Assembly (NCBI GenBank): GCA_030606465.1 | Contig: JAUWGL010000067.1 | Location: forward strand, 1-5,645 | From: Thermoplasmata archaeon | GTDB lineage: Archaea; Thermoplasmatota; E2; DHVEG-1 | Reading direction: 5' to 3' | DNA: 5,645 bases | In this document: positions 1-4,343 of the stretch, piece by piece | How positions within the stretch are numbered: position 1 is the first letter of the stretch | How the letters are laid out: each line of letters begins with the position of its first letter | Position numbers and translations under genes: made by a program | The notes under the pieces: model-generated | What the model was told of the DNA's origin: nothing | What the model saw: only the letters and a program-made list of their open reading frames with translations | Database searches by the model: none

Positions 1-1
1 A

Positions 2-484
2 CGAAATCAGATCATTCAAGATATGAAAGAACAACTCACACAAAACCAAATACAACTCGTAGAAACAACAGATATGGCCAACAACCTAAAAACAGATTTA
101 GAGCAAAGACAAGATGAGTTGAAGCAAACTACAATGAAACTCCAGGTTAGAGACGAAGATGTGAATAAGCTGCAAACAAAGTTAGACAAGATAGAAAAAA
201 CCATTGAGTTCAGAAATAATTTGATAAATAAACAGCAAAGAGAAATTTTACAGGTAACAACTGATTTAAAAACAAATGAGGAGGAGCTTGAGGATAAACG
301 TCAACGTGTCATTGAGTTGAACGCTGATTTAGAGCAAACACAAAATGAACTAGAATCAATGAACACCGAACTTGAGACGAGAAACAAAATCATACAAGAC
401 ATAAAAGAACAACTCACACAAAACCAAATACAACTAGTAACAACAACAGACACAGCCAACAACCTAAAAACAGATTTAGAGCAA
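2..484 (+). repeat. Internal duplication in coiled-coil gene, offset 378 bp
   Basis: Bases 2-106 and 380-484 are direct repeats offset by 378 bases (126 codons, so in frame). Over 23-106 against 401-484 I count 77 identical bases out of 84, including synonymous sites, which points to a fairly recent duplication or gene conversion. The first copy runs off the left edge of the window. A shorter 21-codon repeat (LEQKTEEL / LQQKTEEL) lies at about 476-499 and 539-562. Confidence 0.85.
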
Positions 485-1141
485 AAAACAGAGGAACTAA
501 TCAATAAACAACAAGATATAACCGGATTAAAAACAGAATTACAACAAAAAACAGAGGAATTACAACGGAGACAAGAGGAAATAGAGTCATTGAGTCATGA
601 TCTTGAAACAAGGAATGAGATTGTTGATAATATTAGCAAACAGTTAACTGATAATCATATGCGACTGGTTGAAAAAACAAATATAGCTGATAACTTGCAA
701 ACCGAACTGGGACATATCACAATGAAACTACAAACCAAAGAAGAAGACATAACACAACTTCAAAAAGAACTAGAAGACTGGCATAAAGACCTAGAATTCC
801 GGAACAACGAACTAAACCAACAACAAAACATAATCGAATTAGAACTAGAATTAGAAGGAAAAACAGAAGAGTTAGAGTCATTGGATAACTCTATTTCTTT
901 AAAAACAGATGAGCTGAATAGTATTATTACAAAATTGCAGGATGATAAATCGACTTTAAGCTTTGTTGAAGCAGAGATTGCAAGGAAGCAAATAGAGTTG
1001 GAGATGGGTGGAAGGGTGAATGAGACCCCTGCTGCTTGGAGAGAGAGACTTAAGATTTATGATGAAATTGATAAGTCTCTTGATATAGTTGAGGATAATT
1101 TGAAGACGAAAAAACTTAAAGAAGGATCTGATGAAGTCTAA
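2..1141 (+). CDS. Repetitive coiled-coil protein, 5' partial
   Basis: The reading frame is already open at base 2, so the gene begins upstream; the ATG at 23 lies inside a repeat and is not a likely start. The visible 379 residues are almost entirely Gln, Glu, Lys, Asn, Leu and Thr in heptad-like spacing, with no Pro until near the end, which indicates a long alpha-helical coiled coil. Internal repeats are clear: the stretch from RNQIIQD to KTDLEQ (2-106) recurs at 380-484, a related block starts near 632, and TMKLQ...EFRNN blocks begin near 131 and 719. The last 45 or so residues (GGRVNETPAAWRERL onward) leave the repeat pattern and may form a short terminal domain. No signal peptide, membrane segment or catalytic motif is visible. 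Similarity to SMC, tropomyosin or surface coiled-coil proteins would be compositional, so no function is assigned. It ends with TAA, and the next gene starts about 250 bases later. Confidence 0.85.
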   Translation, partial: RNQIIQDMKEQLTQNQIQLVETTDMANNLKTDLEQRQDELKQTTMKLQVRDEDVNKLQTKLDKIEKTIEFRNNLINKQQREILQVTTDLKTNEEELEDKRQRVIELNADLEQTQNELESMNTELETRNKIIQDIKEQLTQNQIQLVTTTDTANNLKTDLEQKTEELINKQQDITGLKTELQQKTEELQRRQEEIESLSHDLETRNEIVDNISKQLTDNHMRLVEKTNIADNLQTELGHITMKLQTKEEDITQLQKELEDWHKDLEFRNNELNQQQNIIELELELEGKTEELESLDNSISLKTDELNSIITKLQDDKSTLSFVEAEIARKQIELEMGGRVNETPAAWRERLKIYDEIDKSLDIVEDNLKTKKLKEGSDEV

Positions 1142-1144
1142 AAC

Positions 1145-1234
1145 CTTATTTTTAATCTAAGTCGTTAATACAGTTTGGGTAAATTGAGTTATTTATAATT
1201 ATTTTAATTGTTTTTTTGTACGAGCTTATTTTTT
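1145..1234 (+). terminator. T-rich archaeal-type termination region
   Basis: Right after the coiled-coil stop codon come T-runs at 1149-1153, 1211-1217 and 1229-1234 without a strong hairpin. Archaeal RNA polymerase terminates at such T-tracts, so this is the probable end of the coiled-coil transcript. The spread of runs means the exact end point cannot be fixed. Confidence 0.45.
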
Positions 1235-1301
1235 GTTAAAATGTCATTTTGTGATTTTTACCTTCTGGTCTTTTTTCCATTTTGTTGTTCTAACGGGTAA
1301 G

Positions 1302-1310
1302 CTTTATATA
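1302..1310 (+). promoter_or_regulatory. TATA box for the LSm-like/archaellin operon
   Basis: CTTTATATA is a good match to the archaeal TATA element. A start site about 25 bases downstream (near 1335) would leave a leader of roughly 55 bases before the ATG at 1392. This argues against a longer N-terminus for the downstream gene, because the longer open frame (ATG at 1233) would start upstream of the TATA box. Confidence 0.55.
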
Positions 1311-1391
1311 TTGTCACGTGAGAACAGATTACATGGAAACATTTACCATGTCTTGATTTGGCATGGGAAACGTAAGGAAGGTGGAAATGAA

Positions 1392-1616
1392 ATGGAAAGT
1401 AGGTATATGGAAAAATTAAAAGGCAAGTATTGTAAAATCGTGACACGAGAACCCGGTGAACAAAGAGCAAATGTTGTTACAGGCACCATAGAAGACATAG
1501 ACTATAAAGATGGTTTTATTTTAGTAGATTCATCTCAAGGATTAGGGTGCCTAAAAATAAACACAATAATCGCAATAAAACCTGGATCACAAGGAAAAAG
1601 AAAAAAGAAATATTAA
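1392..1616 (+). CDS. Small LSm/SH3-like beta-barrel protein, archaellin-linked
   Basis: This encodes 74 residues starting [17 protein letters not shown]. The start is chosen because GGAAGGTGG at 1377-1385 is a good Shine-Dalgarno about 7 bases upstream, and because the extension back to 1233 crosses the TATA box and reads as hydrophobic noise. Residues 10-65 look like a compact all-beta barrel: a [10 protein letters not shown] strand, a turn with PGEQRA, then [20 protein letters not shown], which resembles the Sm1 pattern of LSm/Hfq-like proteins (G-x-IEDID-x-x-x-GFI-x-V), then [16 protein letters not shown]. The tail GKRKKKY is strongly basic. Cys14 and Cys53 are present. The fold assignment is inferred from this pattern; RNA binding is possible but not shown. 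The stop lies 2 bases before the remnant ATG of the archaellin pseudogene, so the two were probably cotranscribed and perhaps translationally coupled. Confidence 0.7.
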   Translation: MESRYMEKLKGKYCKIVTREPGEQRANVVTGTIEDIDYKDGFILVDSSQGLGCLKINTIIAIKPGSQGKRKKKY

Positions 1617-1618
1617 AA

Positions 1619-2245
1619 ATGAAGAGTATGCTGCTATAGGTATTGGAACCCTTATTGTTTTCATAGCCATAGTATTAGTCGCAGCAGTAGCAGCAAGCGT
1701 TATAATACAAACAAGTGAAAACCTGCAACAAAGAGCATACGCAGTAGGAAAACAAACCATACGAGAAGTATCAAGTGGGTTAAAAGTAACTCATGTTTAG
1801 AGTGGTTATCAAACTGGATCAAAAATCACTCAGTTAGCCTTATTTGTATCTACAACAGCAGGCTCAAGCAGCATTGATCTAGCGGAGACATATATTTCTT
1901 TATCTGAAACCTACTAAACAGGTTATTCTTGATTATACCAGTACATGTTTTGCTAGTAACGTTTCTACTGGTTTATTTTCAACCTTGAATGCTAGTAATC
2001 TTAGTAGTACCACATATGGTATTATCGTGATCAGAGATGTTGATAGCTCGTGTACGTCTATTACTCCTTCTATAAATGGGGATGATTTAGTTGTTTTACT
2101 GGTAAATACTACTAAATGTTTCACAGGAATAAGTACACGTACTGAGGTGTCTGGTAGAGTAATCCCTGAGTTTGGGATGAGAGGAGTAATAGGTTTTACA
2201 ACTCCCAGTGCCTATATTGATACTATTATTGAACTTCAAACATAA
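1619..2245 (+). pseudogene. Archaellin (archaeal flagellin) pseudogene
   Basis: The coding potential is split over frames but reads as a near full-length archaellin (about 209 codons). The N-terminal part (1615-1797) gives [18 protein letters not shown], then [20 protein letters not shown], the class III signal peptide junction and hydrophobic filament-core helix typical of archaellins. The middle part (1801-1914) gives SGYQTGSKITQLALFVSTTA. The C-terminal part (1916-2242) gives [40 protein letters not shown] and a terminal IDTIIELQT. Three lesions are visible: the only nearby ATG (1619) is out of frame with the signal peptide, TAG at 1798-1800 interrupts the sequence, and a frameshift at about 1914-1916 moves reading to another frame, with TAA at 1915 in the old frame. 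The intact protein would be exported, cleaved by the archaellin prepilin peptidase and assembled into the archaellum. No other archaellum genes lie in the window. Confidence 0.9.
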
Positions 2246-2287
2246 TCAAAAGAAAAAAACTTTTTTCTATAAAAGATCCATATTTTT
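2246..2287. terminator. Shared A/T-tract between convergent archaellin and PFK
   Basis: The 42-base gap between the convergent stops carries A7 at 2253-2259 and T6 at 2261-2266, with further T-runs at 2282-2288. It therefore offers a T-tract on both strands, fitting a bidirectional archaeal terminator. The A7-C-T6 stretch could also form a weak hairpin. Confidence 0.45.
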
Positions 2288-3322
2288 TTATCTTCCAAAG
2301 AAGACTTTTGCTATGTCATATAGTTCCTTGTCGACCGTTTTTGATGTATTTGTTGCTTGTTCAAGCTCTATAGGAACGATTTTATTTCCCTGAAGCGCCA
2401 CCATTTTACCAAAATCACCTTTTTTTAAGGTTTCAACTGCTGCAATGCCGAATCTTGTTGCAAGAACACGATCATGAGCTGTAGGTGTCCCTCCTCTTTG
2501 AACATAGCCAAGGACAGTTACTCTTGTCTCAACATCCATGCGTTTCTCAATTTCTTTTGCAAGATAATGTCCTATCCCTCCAAGTTGCACATGACCGAAT
2601 TCATCTTTTTTATCTGTTTTTGTTATTAATGAATCGCTTTCTTTTGGTCGTGCGCCTTCTGCCACACATATTATACTAAAATTTTTCCCACGGCGATATC
2701 TTTGTTCGACGTTTCTGCAAACCTCTTCTACATCAAAAGGCTCCTCAGGTATCAAAATTTCATCTGCTCCACCAGCAATACCTGCCATTGTAGCAATCCA
2801 TCCAGCATGACGACCCATGACTTCTACAACGATAACACGATGATGTGACTCCGCAGTTGTATGTAACCTATCAATGGCTTGAGTTACAATAGATACTGCA
2901 GTGTCAAAACCAAAAGTGTAATCAGTTCCGGATAGATCATTATCTATGGTTTTTGGAACACCCACAACAGGAACATCTAGCTTATGAAGTTTTGCTGCTA
3001 CACCAAGTGTGTCATCTCCACCTATTGCAACAATTGCATCAAGTTTGAATCTCTTAATGTTTTCTAAGATTTTTTTTACATCCTCCTCGTTTTTAAATGG
3101 ATTTGTTCTAGATGAACCAATAATGGTGCCACCTTTTGGTAGAATACCAGAAACAGAATAATCAGTAAGCAATTCCATCTCGCCATTAATAAGACCTTTC
3201 CAACCGTTTTTAATACCAATGATATCCCAATCATACTGCATTGCTTTCCGTACCACAGCTCGTATTGCCGCATTTAAACCTGGGCAATCTCCTCCACCTG
3301 TTAATACACCTATTTTTTTCAT
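2288..3322 (-). CDS. 6-phosphofructokinase, pyrophosphate-dependent type
   Basis: This is a complete 344-residue PfkA-family enzyme that phosphorylates fructose 6-phosphate to fructose 1,6-bisphosphate in the cytoplasm. MKKIGVLTGGGDCPGLNAAI is the family N-terminus and fixes the start. Residues 101-105 are GGDDT and 123-129 are PKTIDND, with the catalytic Asp at 127. In ATP enzymes positions 104 and 124 are both Gly; here they are Asp104 and Lys124, the pair known to favour pyrophosphate as phosphoryl donor. The fructose-phosphate site motifs follow: VEVMGRHAGW (166-175), AEGARP (221-226) and LGYVQRGGTPTAHDR (271-285). The length fits the short bacterial-type group III enzymes. With PPi the reaction is near equilibrium and can serve glycolysis or gluconeogenesis. 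No key residue is missing and the frame is intact. The gene stands alone: a dead archaellin lies convergent downstream and a transposon-end relic lies upstream. Donor specificity is inferred from residues; an ATP or mixed enzyme is the alternative. Confidence 0.93.
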   Translation of the reverse strand: MKKIGVLTGGGDCPGLNAAIRAVVRKAMQYDWDIIGIKNGWKGLINGEMELLTDYSVSGILPKGGTIIGSSRTNPFKNEEDVKKILENIKRFKLDAIVAIGGDDTLGVAAKLHKLDVPVVGVPKTIDNDLSGTDYTFGFDTAVSIVTQAIDRLHTTAESHHRVIVVEVMGRHAGWIATMAGIAGGADEILIPEEPFDVEEVCRNVEQRYRRGKNFSIICVAEGARPKESDSLITKTDKKDEFGHVQLGGIGHYLAKEIEKRMDVETRVTVLGYVQRGGTPTAHDRVLATRFGIAAVETLKKGDFGKMVALQGNKIVPIELEQATNTSKTVDKELYDIAKVFFGR

Positions 3323-3331
3323 TATCTAGTA

Positions 3332-3337
3332 CCCTCT
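3332..3337 (-). promoter_or_regulatory. Possible Shine-Dalgarno of PFK
   Basis: Read on the minus strand, AGAGGG precedes the ATG by about 9 bases, an acceptable ribosome binding site. An AT-rich TATA-like stretch (minus strand ATTTAATCTTTAATTT, 3345-3360) lies just upstream. It is close enough that a start site 25 bases from it would nearly remove the Shine-Dalgarno, so one of the two assignments may be wrong. Confidence 0.3.
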
Positions 3338-3413
3338 ATACCTCAAATTAAAGATTAAATCGAAATTTCTCTCTCCAACTCGTTTATCCATGATTCTTTT
3401 TTAACTTTTTTGG

Positions 3414-3448
3414 ATGGGAAGCCCCATGCGTAGCGTGGGATAGTTCAC
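3414..3448 (+). mobile_element. Solitary IS200/IS605-type right-end hairpin (relic)
   Basis: GAAGCCCCATGCGTAGCGTG with its continuation GGATAGTTCAC forms a 7-bp stem (3423-3429 with 3433-3439) around a GTA loop, flanked by GAA...TTC that can extend pairing. From memory, GAAGCCCC-stem-loop-stem-GGGGTAGTTCA is the characteristic right end of archaeal IS200/IS605 (TnpB-carrying) elements, and also the 3' end of their omega-RNA. Here no tnpA or tnpB is present: only about 90 bases separate it from the PFK start. It is therefore a solo end, a MITE-like derivative or a deletion scar. One outer pair is already mismatched (C3422/A3440), consistent with decay. Confidence 0.55.
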
Positions 3449-3740
3449 TACTTTTTGTAAAAAAACCTGTTATCCCCCTGTCAACATACCTTTTATAAAA
3501 AGTTGTACTATGAAACCAGTTATGACTACAATCCATACAAATGGTACAAAGAACAAGGGTATTACATACGAGTGGCTACCTTACCAAAAACCGCCATAAT
3601 ATCGCCGATGTTTTCGGCGTTCTTTCTAAAAACCTTCTTTTTTTCTGTTTTATTGGATCTTAGAAACAAATACATTAGCAATAATCAGAAATAAAAAACT
3701 ATAAGTACCAGATATTACCATAATAAACCTTGATAAACAA
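3449..3740. other. Intergenic stretch with hairpin and doubtful small ORFs
   Basis: This stretch holds no gene I can support. A TATA-like CTTTTATAAAA sits at 3490-3500 and would work on either strand. Two overlapping plus-strand ORFs follow: 3503-3694 (63 residues, starting MYYETSYDYNPYKWYKEQ, with a Phe-rich second half) and 3510-3599 (29 residues, starting MKPVMTTIHTNGTKNK). Neither has a ribosome binding site or a recognisable domain. The stretch could be a decayed gene, a small-RNA locus or plain spacer. Confidence 0.4.
3603..3650 (+). terminator. Hairpin plus T-rich tail
   Basis: CGCCGA at 3603-3608 pairs perfectly with TCGGCG at 3614-3619 around a 5-base loop, and T-rich sequence follows (T7 at 3638-3644). 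It looks like an intrinsic terminator or the end of a small RNA that might start from the TATA-like site at 3490-3500. Confidence 0.4.
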
Positions 3741-3839
3741 ATGATAAAAAAACATATGACTACAAAAGAAAAAGAAGATCTAAAAACTTTCTTAAAAGCA
3801 AGAATTGAATATCTTAAGTATTGCGCTAAAGCGCACTAG
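3741..3839 (+). CDS. Doubtful 32-residue charged ORF
   Basis: The frame encodes MIKKHMTTKEKEDLKTFLKA and ends KYCAKAH with a TAG stop. It is Lys/Glu-rich and would be mainly helical. There is no Shine-Dalgarno before the ATG; a second ATG at 3756 is equally unsupported. Its stop lies 1 base from the convergent stop of the 3841-4023 gene. It may be a real microprotein, the tail of a decayed gene, or chance; the family is not recognised. Confidence 0.25.
   Translation: MIKKHMTTKEKEDLKTFLKARIEYLKYCAKAH
3822..3835. terminator. Palindromic hairpin between convergent small ORFs
   Basis: TGCGC TAAA GCGCA is a perfect 5-bp stem with a 4-base loop at the end of the 3741 ORF. The plus strand continues with TAGTTTAGTTTTGTTT, so on that strand it resembles a hairpin-plus-T terminator. 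It lies inside the last codons of the tiny ORF, which speaks slightly against that ORF. Confidence 0.35.
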
Positions 3840-3840
3840 T

Positions 3841-4023
3841 TTAGTTTTGTTTAAAGTTTTCTTTTAGCCATTTCTCGATTTTCAATCCGTATTCTGAATT
3901 CATAATTTTTTTGATTTCCTCTTTTCTTTGTTCTTTAGTTTCAATACCTGCTATACGGAAAAATCTTCTTTCTAAGTCATGTTTTTCTTCGTATTTAATC
4001 CTCCATTTTTCAAACATAGACAC
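3841..4023 (-). CDS. Small hypothetical protein, 58-60 residues
   Basis: The frame reads MFEKWRIKYEEKHDLERRFF, then RIAGIETKEQRKEEIKKIMN, and ends EKWLKENFKQN with a TAA stop. It is highly charged (Lys, Glu, Arg), Trp-containing, probably all-helical and soluble, with no signal peptide or membrane segment. The start is uncertain: GTG at 4021-4023 or, more likely, ATG at 4015-4017. Neither has a Shine-Dalgarno. A TATA-like stretch on the minus strand near 4036-4047 is about 25 bases from the ATG, which would suit a leaderless message. The composition is coherent and the ORF occupies nearly all of its local sequence, which favours a real gene; I do not recognise the family. Its first codons overlap the 5' edge of the secreted-protein fragment on the other strand. 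Confidence 0.5.
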   Translation of the reverse strand: MSMFEKWRIKYEEKHDLERRFFRIAGIETKEQRKEEIKKIMNSEYGLKIEKWLKENFKQN

Positions 4024-4098
4024 AAGATAAAAGTCATAGCATATGATAATGCCGGAAACAGTGCAACTGATGAAGTAACTGTTTGGAAGTTCTTATAA
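4021..4098 (+). pseudogene. Orphan C-terminal fragment of a secreted Ig-like/adhesin protein
   Basis: The plus frame reads HKIKVIAYDNAGNSATDEVT then VWKFL and TAA. This is the last beta-strands of an Ig-like repeat of the kind found at the C-terminus of archaeal and bacterial secreted proteins (x-IKV-x-AYD-x-AGN-x-A-x-x-E-V-x-V). The frame continues open to the left for a while, but there it is antisense to the 3841-4023 gene and no longer resembles the domain, and no start codon or signal peptide exists. It is therefore a remnant whose body was deleted or replaced. It has no function on its own. Confidence 0.7.
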
Positions 4099-4135
4099 AA
4101 AATAACAATTTATCCTTATTTTGTTTCAATTTATC

Positions 4136-4184
4136 ACATAACCCTTTTATCTTAAAAACTCTGTAAAATTAGGTTATGTTTTTC
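4136..4184. repeat. Long-loop inverted repeat before tRNA-Cys
   Basis: ACATAACC at 4136-4143 is perfectly complementary to GGTTATGT at 4172-4179, with a 28-base AT-rich loop that can pair partly with itself (TTTTA with TAAAA) and a short T-run after the right arm. It lies about 40 bases downstream of the fragment's stop codon and could be its old terminator. Chance is not excluded for an 8-bp stem in AT-rich DNA. Confidence 0.3.
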
Positions 4185-4204
4185 AATAGTAACCATCAAA
4201 AACC

Positions 4205-4213
4205 TTTATTATA
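4205..4213 (+). promoter_or_regulatory. TATA box of tRNA-Cys
   Basis: TTTATTATA ends 29 bases before the mature tRNA 5' end, the right distance for a TATA box with a short leader. A second AT-rich stretch (TTTTTTTATATTT, 4217-4228... ending about 14 bases before the tRNA) is too close to be the main element. Confidence 0.5.
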
Positions 4214-4241
4214 CCCTTTTTTATATTTGGTATTCCGCCTT

Positions 4242-4312
4242 GGGCGGGTAACAAAGTGGCTATGTGGCGGACTGCAGATCCGCATACGGGGGTTCAAATC
4301 CCTCCCCGCCCT
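4242..4312 (+). tRNA. tRNA-Cys (anticodon GCA)
   Basis: The 71-base cloverleaf folds well. The acceptor stem GGGCGGG (4242-4248) pairs with CCCGCCC (4305-4311), all 7 pairs Watson-Crick. The D arm is a 3-bp ACA/TGT stem with AAGTGGCTA loop. The anticodon arm is GCGGA-CTGCAGA-TCCGC with anticodon GCA at 4274-4276. The T arm is GGGGG-TTCAAAT-CCCTC with one G-T pair, and the variable loop is short (ATAC). The discriminator is T4312; U73 is a known identity element for CysRS. The CCA end is not encoded and would be added enzymatically. No intron is present. It delivers cysteine for UGC/UGU codons. Confidence 0.95.
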
Positions 4313-4314
4313 CT

Positions 4315-4343
4315 TAATTTTTTTAGTTTTTTTATTGATTATT
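4315..4343 (+). terminator. T-tract terminator of tRNA-Cys
   Basis: Two T7 runs (4318-4324 and 4327-4333) directly follow the tRNA and suit archaeal termination. The same bases also encode the hydrophobic core of the apparent signal peptide of the next gene, so the terminator and the coding frame overlap. Confidence 0.55.

Noticed and set aside
301..504. Minus-strand Cys/Ser-rich frames inside the coiled-coil gene (also at 16-204)
   Set aside because: They are antisense shadows of the Gln/Glu/Lys/Thr-rich coiled coil; the Cys/Ser/Val/Phe bias is what that sequence gives in reverse.
2..1141. Direct repeats as a CRISPR or minisatellite array
   Set aside because: Repeats are in frame, of unequal spacing and coding for coiled coil; there are no regular spacers.
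1233..1391. N-terminal extension of the LSm-like protein from ATG 1233
   Set aside because: It crosses the TATA box at 1302-1310, reads as Phe/His-rich noise, and a good Shine-Dalgarno supports ATG 1392.
1798..1800. TAG in the archaellin as a recoded pyrrolysine codon
   Set aside because: The same reading frame meets TAA at 1915 and needs a frameshift to continue, and the start codon is out of frame. One recoded codon would not rescue the gene, so decay is simpler.
1985..2245. 86-residue ORF as an independent gene
   Set aside because: It is the C-terminal part of the archaellin pseudogene after the frameshift, with no start signals of its own.
2485..2679. Plus-strand and alternative minus-strand ORFs within the PFK gene (also 3076-3273)
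   Set aside because: They overlap a fully conserved PFK frame and show no family resemblance.
4227..4334. TTG 4227 as start of a lamin-domain protein reading through the tRNA
   Set aside because: The frame is open, but it would translate the whole tRNA gene and give an Arg/Gly-rich leader; the tRNA fold is perfect, so the overlap is most likely accidental.
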